Numbered from the stretch's first letter, positions 51,885 to 60,820 are shown. The stretch is 64,000 nt of DNA from JABDIY01 sp963751955 (GCA_963751955.1 CAVVWM010000011.1:186001-250000), one strand, 5' to 3'. Made by a program: numbers and translations. Notes: generated from the letters alone by a model not told the origin.

Positions 51885-52928
51885 CTAGCTCTTGGCTGCG
51901 GCGAGCGCCTGCAGCGAGTCGTAGGAGGCGAGGAACTTGGCCGACCCCACCACCACGACCTCGAGAGGATCAGCAACTTTGCGGATGGGCATGCCCGTCT
52001 CCATGTTGAGACGACGGTCCATACCGGCCAGCAGCGATCCACCACCTACCAGGGTGATTCCCCGGTCCATACAATCGGCCGCCAATTCTGGCGGGGTGGT
52101 GTCGAGGGTGAACTTGAGAGCGTCGACGATCGCTGCCACCGTTTCGCTGAGAGCTTCACGAATTTCTGCTGTGGTGGTGACGACGGTCTTGGGGAGGCCG
52201 GTGACCAGGTCTCGACCCCGAATTTCGGCCTCGAACTCGGTGGGCATCGGGCACGCCGATCCCAGCTTGATTTTGATCTCTTCGGCGGTGCGCTCGCCCA
52301 GTGCGAGGTTGTATTCCTTGCGGGCGTACTCGATGATGGCCTCATCCATGGCCAGGCCGCCAACCTTGTCCGAACGGGACGACACAACCCCGCCAAGACT
52401 CAGCACGGCAACCTCGGTGGTTCCGCCACCGATGTCGATGACAAGGTTGCCGCGGGCATGGTGGATCGGGAGCCCGGCACCGATGGCCGCAGCGACCGGT
52501 TCTTCAACGATCACCGAATCGCGGGCTCCAGCGAACTCGGCGGCGTCCCGAACTGATCGATGTTCGACCGCCGAGATGCCCGATGGTACGCAGATGACCA
52601 TACGGGGTTTACCGAGTCGGCGGCCCGGGAGTGCCTTGGCCACGAAATAGCGGAGCATTTGTTCGCATGCCTCGAACTCGGTGATCACACCGTCGGACAG
52701 CGGTCGGATGACCTCGATGTTGGCCGGGGTCCGGCCCATCATGAACTTGGCCTCTGTGCCAACCGCTATTGGTTCCTTGGTGGCGCGGTCTCGAGCAACC
52801 ATTGAGGGTTCCGACAGCAGCACACCTTGACCCTCGACGTAGATGAGTGTGTTTGTGGTGCCGAGATCGATGGCAACATCACGTTGACCGACCGCGGAGA
52901 ACATCGATTGGAAGCGTCTTCCGGCCAC
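51885..52928 (-). CDS. mreB: MreB actin-like cell-shape protein
   Basis: A 347-residue bacterial actin. Phosphate-1 motif DVAIDLGTTNTLIYVEG, connect and phosphate-2 regions NLVIDIGGGTTEVAVLSLGGVV, and the adenosine motif GITLVGGGSLLAGM are all present. A GTG at 52928 with GGGGG eight bases upstream is used; an ATG at 52904 would remove eight residues. It is first in mreB-mreC-mreD-mrdA-rodA, indicating a rod-shaped or elongating cell. Confidence 0.95.
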   Translation of the reverse strand: MAGRRFQSMFSAVGQRDVAIDLGTTNTLIYVEGQGVLLSEPSMVARDRATKEPIAVGTEAKFMMGRTPANIEVIRPLSDGVITEFEACEQMLRYFVAKALPGRRLGKPRMVICVPSGISAVEHRSVRDAAEFAGARDSVIVEEPVAAAIGAGLPIHHARGNLVIDIGGGTTEVAVLSLGGVVSSRSDKVGGLAMDEAIIEYARKEYNLALGERTAEEIKIKLGSACPMPTEFEAEIRGRDLVTGLPKTVVTTTAEIREALSETVAAIVDALKFTLDTTPPELAADCMDRGITLVGGGSLLAGMDRRLNMETGMPIRKVADPLEVVVVGSAKFLASYDSLQALAAAKS

Positions 52929-53084
52929 GAATAACCCCCACAGGTCTGGACCTCAACAGGTGTCTAGACCCTAGGAAATATGGGGGTTTCAGTGGCGGAT
53001 GCTGGTCGAGAAAATCCTGGACCTCAAGCCGAGGTTCAGGACGGCCCTCGAGCGTTGAACCCCGGGTGTGGGGCGCTGTTGTGT

Positions 53085-54314
53085 TTACGGGAGCCAGGCG
53101 CAGGTTCGGTAGGGCGTGTCGTTCTCACCGTCGGGGCACTTGACAGCGGTCCAGGTTCCGCTGGTTCCCAACTGGGCCTGACCGGTCGACCCGTCGATGT
53201 CCACATCATTGAAATCGGCACCCAGGAACGTCGCGTCAGTGATAACAGCGTCCCGCATATCCACCGTGTCGAGCACTGCGTTGTCGAAGTTGGCGTTCCG
53301 AACGTTGGCCTTGTCCAAATCGACGCTCTGCAAGGTCGCCCCCGCAAACGACGCACTCAACGCTCCCATCGACTCCATCTTGGTCCCGGTGATCGTCGCC
53401 CCGGCAAAGGTGGCCCCCCCGGCATCAACCTCTTTGAACTCCGCATCATCAATTAGCGCCGACGAGAAGTCGGCACCAATCAGATCCCCGGTCTCAAACT
53501 TGGCCTTGGTCAAATCAGTACCACTGAAATCGGCCCCCACCATCGAAAAGTCCTTCACGTACAACTCCTGAACAGTGGCCCCAACAAAGCTGGTGTTGTC
53601 CATCGACAGCTCCTTGAACTCGGTCTTGAACAAATCGGCCCCATCAAAGATCGTCCCATCCCAATTGCCACCCTCGATCTGCGCGTCAGACAAATCAAAC
53701 CCGGAAAGATCAAGCGGGCCGTACACACCCAGAACACACCCGGAGAAATCCTGCCACCCACGAGAACGCAGTTCGGCAGCAGTAATACCTGGCTCACCCA
53801 AACATTCACCAATCACACCCGGCAGCACCCCATCGGGAGGATTCCCAGGCGCCTGGGTCGTCGACGTCGTGGTAGGCGCAGTGGTCGACGTCGTCGGTGC
53901 CGCAGTCGTTGTCGTCGGCGCAGTGGTTGTAGTCGTCGGTGCCGCAGTCGTTGTGTTCGGCGCGGTGGTGGACGTTGTCGGCGCCGCAGTCGTCGTACTG
54001 GTTGGCGCAGTCGTTGTAGATGTCGTCGGAGCCGCAGTCGTGGTAGTCGCTGCAGTCGTGGTCGTCGTCGAGGCACCAAACCCGGTGCTGTTCATTGCCC
54101 CGTAGGAAGCAACCGCAGTTCGGGCCACATCGTCGGCCGGAGCTTGGGCAGTACCGATCTGGTCTCCTGTGTTCGCCAAGAATTCTCCGCCAACTGTCTC
54201 CAGAGCGGCCATCGAGCCAAGCCCGACGACAGTCACCGAGGCCAGACTGAGGGCATATCCGACGAGGGTTGCACCCCGTTCCCTTGCGCGATCAGACCGG
54301 ATCTCAATCGACAT
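53085..54314 (-). CDS. Prepilin-like protein with Thr-rich linker and pentapeptide-repeat domain (paralogue 1)
   Basis: A 409-residue protein. The N-terminus RARERG-ATLVGYALSLASVTVVGLGSMAALE looks like an Flp/class III prepilin: a basic leader, Gly14, then a hydrophobic helix with Tyr at +6, but Gly instead of Glu at +5. Residues about 80-157 are a linker of Thr/Ala/Pro/Ser (TTTTAAPTTS repeated). The rest is a pentapeptide-repeat (A(D/N)LxX) right-handed beta-helix, for example GADFSGTDLTKAKFETGDLIGADF and KANVRNANFDNAVLDTVDM, bracketed by four Cys. It shares roughly 80% identity (by eye) with paralogue 3 over this domain. An exported or surface-displayed fibre is inferred. Confidence 0.8.
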   Translation of the reverse strand: MSIEIRSDRARERGATLVGYALSLASVTVVGLGSMAALETVGGEFLANTGDQIGTAQAPADDVARTAVASYGAMNSTGFGASTTTTTAATTTTAAPTTSTTTAPTSTTTAAPTTSTTAPNTTTAAPTTTTTAPTTTTAAPTTSTTAPTTTSTTQAPGNPPDGVLPGVIGECLGEPGITAAELRSRGWQDFSGCVLGVYGPLDLSGFDLSDAQIEGGNWDGTIFDGADLFKTEFKELSMDNTSFVGATVQELYVKDFSMVGADFSGTDLTKAKFETGDLIGADFSSALIDDAEFKEVDAGGATFAGATITGTKMESMGALSASFAGATLQSVDLDKANVRNANFDNAVLDTVDMRDAVITDATFLGADFNDVDIDGSTGQAQLGTSGTWTAVKCPDGENDTPYRTCAWLP

Positions 54315-54488
54315 GGTTGTTTGATCGGCAAAAAGCGGCGACTGTCTTAACCCTAGGTTCACGCCAGAATCGGCCAGCAAATTGCGTCGGCTGGCTAGAA
54401 CTCGCTAGCTCTGTCGTCTCGCCGAGACTGAGTGCGGTTGTGCCGGTTAGCTACCGAGCCCGAAGGCGCTCGGCCCCAGTCTTTCCTG

Positions 54489-54896
54489 TCATAGTGCGGG
54501 AAAGAATATGCTGATCTCGCGTTCGGCTGACTCGTTGCTGTCGCTGCCGTGCACCAGGTTCTCGGTCATGATCGTGCCGAAATCGCCCCGAATGGTTCCC
54601 GGGGGGGCCTCGGCAGGGTTGGTCGGTCCCATCATGGTGCGGACGATGGCAAAGGTGTCCTCGGGCCCTTCGAACACAGCCACGAAGGCCGGACTGCGAC
54701 TCATGAATGCAACCAACTCGTCGTAGAACCCTTTGCCAACATGTTCCTCGTAGTGCCTGGAGAGCGTGCCGGCGTCAAGGGTGCGGAGTTCACCGGCGAC
54801 GAGCTTGAGGCCCTTCCGCTCGAACCGGGAGAGGATCTCTCCCACATATCCACGCTCGACGGCGTCAGGTTTGCAGATGATGAAGGTACGGCTCAC
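54489..54896 (-). CDS. ndk: Nucleoside diphosphate kinase
   Basis: A 135-residue enzyme equilibrating nucleoside di- and triphosphates. The start RTFIICKPDAVERGYVGEIL, the MMGPTNPAEAPPGTIRGDFG region and the active-site His in ENLVHGSDSNESAEREI are diagnostic. The GTG at 54896 is used. It sits between prepilin-like paralogues 1 and 2 on the same strand. Confidence 0.97.
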   Translation of the reverse strand: MSRTFIICKPDAVERGYVGEILSRFERKGLKLVAGELRTLDAGTLSRHYEEHVGKGFYDELVAFMSRSPAFVAVFEGPEDTFAIVRTMMGPTNPAEAPPGTIRGDFGTIMTENLVHGSDSNESAEREISIFFPAL

Positions 54897-54927
54897 CGGC
54901 TGGATGGTAGCGGTCAGGACCTAGAGC

Positions 54928-55654
54928 TCATGGACCGACGATCTGCACGCCGGTCATGTACGTGCCCGACTCACGTCCGTAGACCACGATGGTGACCGAT
55001 TCACCCTCGGCGAGTGCGATGTGTGCCATTCGCCGGCGAGTTGGTGGCGCCGACCGTCTGGCCGCTCAGCCCCTCGCTGAGGTGCCACGTCTGCAATGAG
55101 CCCCCGTTGACCTGAACGAAGAAACTGTTGTCGGAGCCGCCACCGGTTGTGACTCCGACGAGGCGAATGGCGTAGTTGCCGGCTCCGGCGGCAGTGAGCA
55201 CCATCGGACCTGAATTGGGGTTGCCGGCCGCAGCGCCTTCGTCGTACTCGTCGAAGGACTGTCCACCGAAGCTGTTCGCTACCGAGAGAACAGGCGGGGG
55301 GACGGTTGTGGTGGTTGTCGGCGGGGCAGTGGTGGTCGTTGTAGGTGGCGCGGTAGTGGTTGTTGTACTCACGTTCGGTGCAACCGTCCCTATGGGCGCT
55401 CCGCCGCTGCCCGTGCTGTTGCCGTTGCCATAGGACTGCTGGATGTTCGAAACGGCGACTTCCGCCGACTCTCGGGGCTCACCGATCTTGTCACCGGTGT
55501 TCTCCAGGAAGTCCTCGCTGTTGGTCTCCAGAGCGCTTATCGTCCCGAGGGCAACAACGACCATCACCGACATGGTCAACGCATAACCCGAGAGGGTTGC
55601 ACCGCGCTCAGACCGACGGCCCGTTGACTGCGATGAAGAAGTCGAGAAGAACAT
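54928..55654 (-). CDS. Prepilin-like protein with a different C-terminal module (paralogue 2), apparent +1 frameshift near 55,030
   Basis: The N-terminus RRSERG-ATLSGYALTMSVMVVVALGTISALETNSEDFLENTGDKIGEPRE is nearly the same as in paralogue 3, again with Gly at +5. A linker of TTTTTAPP repeats follows (about residues 97-120). The C-terminal module (SVANSFGGQSFDEYDEG... NYAIRLVGVTTGGGSDNSFFVQVNGG...) resembles a jelly-roll or carbohydrate-binding fold and is unrelated to pentapeptides. In the first frame it stops at 55001. Skipping one base near 55,030 restores MAHIALAEGESVTIVVYGRE and ends VQIVGP with a TGA at 54928, about 241 residues. Confidence 0.7.
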
Positions 55655-55740
55655 ACTTTAGTCGTCGGCAGACCCGGCACGGTTCTTGATCCCCCGTCAC
55701 TAGGCGAACCTGACCCGTGAATGGGCCTAACGACCTAGTT

Positions 55741-55850
55741 GAGGAATCAGTGTCCACCGATCGAGTGGTCACCCAAGCCTCGCCGACGACGGAGGGCGAT
55801 CCGGCAACGGAGCTGAGGTCCTCGTCGCTTGTGACCCCAAGCGCTCCTCG
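55741..55850 (-). pseudogene. Duplicated fragment of the folC 3' end
   Basis: On the minus strand this stretch encodes ALGVTSDEDLSSVAGSPSVV and then GEAWVTTRSVDTDS, which copies the folC C-terminus ALAVTSDEDLIIVAGSLYVV and GEVRATARSVDTDS (about 56985-57100). The following intergenic DNA up to paralogue 2 is also similar to that between folC and paralogue 3. The folC stop codon has been lost in the copy. It has no start or full domain and is a footprint of a segmental duplication. Confidence 0.88.
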
Positions 55851-55851
55851 A

Positions 55852-56898
55852 CTAGCCGATCCAGGTGCAGGTTCGGTAGGGCGTGTTGGTCGCACCATCG
55901 GGACACTTCACCTGGGTCCATCCACCCGTACTTCCCAGCTGTGCCTCGCCGGTCGATTTGTCGATGTCAACATCGTTGAGGTCAGCACCTAGGAACGTGG
56001 CATCAGTGATGGTCGCCTCCCTCATATCCACCCCGTTGAGCACTGCGTTGTCGAAGTTGGCGTTCTGCACGTTGGCCTTGTCCAAATCAACGGCCTGGAT
56101 GGTTGCCCCCGCAAACGACGCTCCAACCGCTCCCATCGACTCCATGTTGGTCCCGATGATCGTCGCCCCGGCAAAGCTGGCCCCGCCGGCATCGACCTCT
56201 TTGAAATCGGCATCATCGATCAACGCCGTCGAGAAGTCAGCACCGATCAGATCCCCGGTCTCGAACCTGACCTTGGTGAGATCGGTGCCACTGAAATCGG
56301 CCCCCACCATCGAGAAGTCCTTCACGAACAACTCCTGGACAGTGGCCCCGACAAAGCTGGAATTGTCCATCGACAACAGCTTGAACTCGGTCTTGAACAA
56401 GTTGGCCCCATCAAAGATCGTCCCGTCCCAATTACCACCCTCGATCTGGGCATCAGACAAATCGAACCCTGCAAGATCCAGTGGCCCATTCGCACTGAGA
56501 TCACACCCGGTGAAGTCGACCCATCCCCGATTGCGCAGTTCCAGAGCAGTGATCCCCGGCTCGCCCAAACAATCACCAATCACACCAGGCAACAACCCAT
56601 CCGGAGGATTAGGCGGAGGCTGAGTCGTGGTAGTCGTGGTCGGCGCACCATCGCCTGTGCTATTGCCATTCCCGTACGTCTGCTGAACGACAGTAACCAC
56701 TACCTCCGACGGCTCGCGAGGTTCACCGATCCTGTCGCCAGTGTTCTCCAAGAAATCCTCGCTGTTGTTCTCCAACGCTTTGATGGACCCAAGCGCCACC
56801 ACAACCATGACGGCCATCGTCAACGCGTACCCGGCTAGCGTGGCACCACGCTCAGACCGACGGCCCGTTGATCGCGATGAAGGAGCGGAAGAGAACAT
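55852..56898 (-). CDS. Prepilin-like protein with pentapeptide-repeat domain (paralogue 3)
   Basis: A 348-residue protein. The N-terminus RRSERG-ATLAGYALTMAVMVVVALGSIKALE has Gly18 as probable cleavage site, Gly23 at +5 and Tyr24 at +6. A short linker (APTTTTTTQPPPNPP, about residues 84-99) leads to about 250 residues of pentapeptide repeats, almost the same as paralogue 1 and with four matching Cys (GDCLG, TGCDL, VKCPDG, RTCTW). The N-terminal third matches paralogue 2 instead. It lies 86 bases downstream of folC on the same strand. Predicted to be exported by a pilin-type pathway. Confidence 0.82.
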   Translation of the reverse strand: MFSSAPSSRSTGRRSERGATLAGYALTMAVMVVVALGSIKALENNSEDFLENTGDRIGEPREPSEVVVTVVQQTYGNGNSTGDGAPTTTTTTQPPPNPPDGLLPGVIGDCLGEPGITALELRNRGWVDFTGCDLSANGPLDLAGFDLSDAQIEGGNWDGTIFDGANLFKTEFKLLSMDNSSFVGATVQELFVKDFSMVGADFSGTDLTKVRFETGDLIGADFSTALIDDADFKEVDAGGASFAGATIIGTNMESMGAVGASFAGATIQAVDLDKANVQNANFDNAVLNGVDMREATITDATFLGADLNDVDIDKSTGEAQLGSTGGWTQVKCPDGATNTPYRTCTWIG

Positions 56899-56984
56899 AC
56901 CCAGTCGTCGGCAGACTCAGCGCAGTTCTTGATTTTGTGCGGGTGGGCGAACCTGACCTGCGAGTGGGCCCAGAAAGACCATCT

Positions 56985-58341
56985 CTAGGAATCGGTGTCC
57001 ACCGATCGAGCTGTGGCCCGCACCTCGCCGACGACATAGAGCGATCCGGCAACAATAATGAGGTCCTCATCGCTGGTGACCGCAAGCGCTCTTCGCAGGG
57101 CTTGGTTGGGATCGGGAACGACCTCCACGTCAAGGTGCAGTGATCGGGCAATTTCGGCCACGTCAGCAGCACGGAGCGCACGCGACCAAGTGGGCTCACA
57201 GACGATGACGGCATCGAAGTCGGAGGCTTCAATGGCCTCGAACATCTCAGCGGGATCCTTGCCGTTGAGGAAGCCGATCACCAGGACCCAGGAGCCCAGA
57301 CGGGCAAACTCGGTATCGAGGGTGTACTTGGCCACCCTGGCACCGTCGGGATTGTGCGCGCCCTCGAGAATCACGGTTGGTTCTCGTCGGGCGATCTCGA
57401 AACGACCGGGCATGTCGATATCGATCAGGGCCGCTTCGTATACCTCGGGTTCCACCGACCGACCGAGGAACGCTTCGGAGGCGGCGACAGCCGTAGCAAG
57501 GTTGTGGGGCTGGTAGGCACCGTACAGCGGAACGAAGATGGGCTCGGTAGTTCCGTTGGGGGTTCGAACGATGACCTGATGTCCCCCCACAGCGATCTGG
57601 TCGTCTTCGACCGAAAAGTCCACTGGAGACACCCACAGCGCACGATGGGTTTCCGCTTCAAAGGTCGGCCTCAGGTCGTCCATGGGGGCACCTAGGATCA
57701 CGTGGCTGTCCGGCTTGATGATCCCCGCCTTTTCCTCCGCTATCCGCTGACGCCAATCCCCGGCGCCGTCGGTGTGGTCCTTGCCAATGTTGGTTATCAC
57801 GGCGACATCGGCGTCGACAACGTTGGTGGCATCGAATCGACCCAGCAGCCCGACTTCGATGACAGCCACTTCGCACCCCACCTCGGCGAACCACGGAAAA
57901 GGCCGCCGCGGTGAGGATCTCAAAATAGCTGGGCGTAGTGGCGAGCGTAGGTGTGATCTGGGCCAGGAGAGTAAGGACCGCCGCCAGGTCGTCGTCACTG
58001 ATCATCCGTCCGTCCCAGACGAACCGTTCGTTCAGTCGTTCGAGGTGGGGGCTGCTGTAGCGACCGACCGAAAGACCCAGCTCCCGCAGGATTGCATCGA
58101 CGAACGTGGCGGTTGAGCCTTTGCCGTTGGTGCCTGTGAGATGTATCGATCGGAACGCGTGCTGTGGATCTCCGAGAGCGACCATGAGTTCTCGCATCGG
58201 TTCCAGGGACAGCTCGGCTGTTTGCCCCGCTACGGGAAGGCTCGGAGCGGCTGTTCCCTCTCCCCCGTGATGGCGGGTGGCGCGATGCCCTTCGAGATTC
58301 TGCTGAGCGTCGAGCCACGCCAACGCGTCGGTGATGTTCAC
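56985..58341 (-). CDS. folC: Folylpolyglutamate/dihydrofolate synthase, apparent +1 frameshift at 57,897-57,900
   Basis: Adds glutamate to folates. The first frame starts at a GTG at 58341 (VNITDALAWLDAQQNLEG) and contains the P-loop LTGTNGKGSTATFVDAIL and SSPHLERLNERFVWDGR, up to PSYFEILTAAAF. It then loses homology. Skipping one T in a TTTT run (AAAA at 57,897-57,900 on the plus strand) gives PWFAEVGCEVAVIEVGLLGRFDATNVVD, then VAVITNIGKDHTDG and VILEGAHNPDGARV, to a TAG at 56985. The joined length is about 451 residues, normal for FolC. The start lies 35 bases from a tandem array. Confidence 0.9.
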
Positions 58342-58375
58342 AGTGTTGAGGCTAGGTCGAACCCACCGCTGCCAT

Positions 58376-58785
58376 GAGGCGAGCGCAGGCAGAAAACAAA
58401 CAACGTAACGCTGCCGCCGCGCCAGCAAGGCAGCACAGCGGGACATGAGCCAGCTCCGTGCCAACGTGGCCCCCGTGCCTGTCGCAGCGGTCGCTGTGAC
58501 CCGACCAACTCCGAGATCACCGAGCCCAGGGAACAGCACGACTACGAGCGCGTTCGCCACGCATTGCCCGAGGCGAGCGCAGGCAGAAAAAGAAACAACT
58601 ACACGCTGCCGCCGCGCTAGCAAGGATGCAAGCGGGACATGAGCCAGCTCCGTGCCAACGTGGCCCCTGTGCCTGTCGCAGCGGTCGCTGTGACCCGACC
58701 ACAATCCGAGATCACCGAACCTAGAGAACCGAAGGACTACGAGTGCGTTCGCCACGCACCGCTAGAGGCGAGCGCAGGCAGAAAC
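58376..58785. repeat. About 194-bp tandem duplication ending at the clpX stop
   Basis: Two full units start at 58376 and 58570, and a third copy of the first 20 bases (GAGGCGAGCGCAGGCAGAAA) starts at 58765, one base from the clpX stop codon. Each unit carries CTGCCGCCGCGC, GGGACATGAGCCAGCTCCGT and a small hairpin CAGCG-GT-CGCTG. The copies have diverged more than in the other arrays. This fills the 444 bases between folC and clpX; nothing else is seen there. Confidence 0.9.
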
Positions 58786-60054
58786 TCAGCTCGCGGCGCG
58801 GCGGGGGCGGGAGCGTTTGCCTGCCCTGGGAACCAACGTGGGGTTTGCGTTCTTGTTCACTGTTTCGGCAGTGATGACACACTTGCCGATATCGGCCCTG
58901 CCCGGAAGGTCGTACATCACATCGAGCAGCACCTCTTCGAGAATGGCGCGTAGTCCACGGGCGCCGGTGTTCCTCAGAAGCGCTAGGTCGGCAATCGCCT
59001 CCATCGCATCGTCGGTGAACTCGAGTTCCACATCTTCCATCTTGAAGAACGTCTGGTACTGGCGCGCCAGGGCGTTCTTCGGGGTTTTCAGGATCTCGAT
59101 CAGGGCATCCCTGCTGAGCTGAGACACCGTGGCTGTCACAGGCAGCCTGCCCACAAACTCCGGGATCAGCCCAAACTTCAGCAGATCTTCCGGACGTACC
59201 TGGGCGTACAGATCGCTTACGTCGCGCTCGGACGGATCAGCAATGTGGGCATTGAAACCAACAGAGACTCCGCCGAGGCGTCGCTCGATGATTTCGTCGA
59301 GACCGGCGAACGCCCCGCCGCAGATGAACAAGATGTTGGTTGTATCGATCTGGAGGAAGTCCTGGTGGGGGTGCTTGCGACCACCCTGGGGTGGCACCGA
59401 CGCCACCGTTCCCTCAAGGATCTTCAGCAGGGCTTGCTGAACACCTTCCCCCGACACATCGCGAGTGATACTGGTGTTCTCACTCTTGCGGGCAACCTTG
59501 TCGATCTCGTCGATGTAGATGATGCCGGTTTCGGCCCGCTTCACATCGAAGTCGGCAGCCTGGATGATCTTGAGGAGAATATTCTCCACGTCCTCGCCCA
59601 CGTATCCGGCCTCGGTCAGCGCGGTGGCGTCGGCAATTGCGAAGGGAACGTTGAGGATCCGTGCCATGGTCTGGGCCAGCATGGTTTTACCCGAACCGGT
59701 TGGACCGAGCAACAGGATGTTCGATTTGGCCAGTTCTACGTCGGGGGAAGCCGATGCGCCGTATTGAATGCGCTTGTAGTGGTTGTAGACAGCTACGGAA
59801 AGGATCTTCTTGGCCTGGCTCTGGCCAACGATGTATTCCTCGAGGAAATCGAACATTTCCTTGGGCTTGGGTAGCTCATCGAATTGGACGTCAGTGCCTT
59901 CGGCCAGCTCTTCTTCGATGATCTCGTTGCACAGGTCGATGCATTCATCGCAGATATACACACCAGGGCCGGCGATCAGTTTCTTGACCTGCTTCTGGGA
60001 TTTGCCGCAGAACGAACACTTCAGTAGTTCGCCACCTTCACCAAACTTGGCCAT
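58786..60054 (-). CDS. clpX: ClpX ATP-dependent unfoldase
   Basis: A 422-residue AAA+ unfoldase feeding ClpP. The N-terminal zinc domain has KCSFCGKSQKQVKKLIAGPGVYICDECIDLC (four Cys). Walker A is GPTGSGKTMLAQ, Walker B IIYIDEIDK, the pore loop GYVGED, and the IGF-type ClpP-binding region appears as LIPEFVGRLPV nearby. The C-terminus is short and basic. The clpP gene is 103 bases upstream on the same strand. Confidence 0.97.
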   Translation of the reverse strand: MAKFGEGGELLKCSFCGKSQKQVKKLIAGPGVYICDECIDLCNEIIEEELAEGTDVQFDELPKPKEMFDFLEEYIVGQSQAKKILSVAVYNHYKRIQYGASASPDVELAKSNILLLGPTGSGKTMLAQTMARILNVPFAIADATALTEAGYVGEDVENILLKIIQAADFDVKRAETGIIYIDEIDKVARKSENTSITRDVSGEGVQQALLKILEGTVASVPPQGGRKHPHQDFLQIDTTNILFICGGAFAGLDEIIERRLGGVSVGFNAHIADPSERDVSDLYAQVRPEDLLKFGLIPEFVGRLPVTATVSQLSRDALIEILKTPKNALARQYQTFFKMEDVELEFTDDAMEAIADLALLRNTGARGLRAILEEVLLDVMYDLPGRADIGKCVITAETVNKNANPTLVPRAGKRSRPRRAAS

Positions 60055-60157
60055 CTGCGGGATCCTTCCTGAGCTGTTCTAACTGCGCACTCAAATTCAT
60101 TCCTGGATCGATCAGTGTGGCAGCTTTGGGCCGAGCTGGCACTGATAGGGGTCCTTG

Positions 60158-60805
60158 TTACTCGATGGCGCGGATCGGTCCAGATCGATCCGCAGCATTT
60201 CGTCGGTCGATCACCTCGTCGATGATGCCGTATTCCTTGGCTTCTGGGGCGGTGAGAATGAAGTCTCGTTCGGTGTCTTCTTTGATCTTGTCGATGGACT
60301 GACCGGTGTGATCGGCGAGGATCATCTCCAGCTGGGTGCGGAGTCGGTCGATCTCGTTGGCGGCCAGCTCGAGGTCGGACACCTGACCCTGGGCCCCCGA
60401 GTACGGCTGGTGCAGCAGCACACGAGAGCTGGGAAGCGCAAGACGCTTACCGGGAGCACCTGCGGCGAGGAGCACCGCAGCAGCAGACGCTGCCTGGCCA
60501 AAACAGATGGTGCTGATATCGGGTTTGATGAACTGCATCGTGTCGTAAATGGCGAACATCGCATTCACGTCGCCACCGGGGCTGTTGATGTAGATGCTGA
60601 TGTCGCGGTCGGGGTTCTCGGACTCCAGATGCAACATCTGTGCGCAGATCAGATTGGCGATCGTGTCGTCGATCGGAGTGCCCAGGAAGATGATGTTGTC
60701 TTTCAGGAGGCGGGAAAACAGGTCCATTCCCCGCTCACCCTGGTGGGTGCGTTCGATGACCTGGGGAACGAGATGATTGAAGGCTTGATGCGGGTGAGTG
60801 CTCAT
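60158..60805 (-). CDS. clpP: ClpP protease subunit
   Basis: A 215-residue serine protease. The catalytic Ser is in CFGQAASAAAVLL, His in LLHQPYSG and Asp in EDTERDFIL. DNIIFLGTPIDD and YINSPGGDVNAMFAIYDTMQ are family segments. Many Actinobacteria have two clpP genes; only one is in this window. It begins 15 bases after the trigger-factor stop, so tig-clpP-clpX form one transcription unit. Confidence 0.96.
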   Translation of the reverse strand: MSTHPHQAFNHLVPQVIERTHQGERGMDLFSRLLKDNIIFLGTPIDDTIANLICAQMLHLESENPDRDISIYINSPGGDVNAMFAIYDTMQFIKPDISTICFGQAASAAAVLLAAGAPGKRLALPSSRVLLHQPYSGAQGQVSDLELAANEIDRLRTQLEMILADHTGQSIDKIKEDTERDFILTAPEAKEYGIIDEVIDRRNAADRSGPIRAIE

Positions 60806-60820
60806 CTTGGGATCCTCTGC

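Noticed and set aside
12880..57900. Programmed +1 frameshifting in five genes
   Set aside because: The five shift sites share no slippery codon or stop-codon context, unlike prfB-type sites. Insertion error or mutation is simpler.
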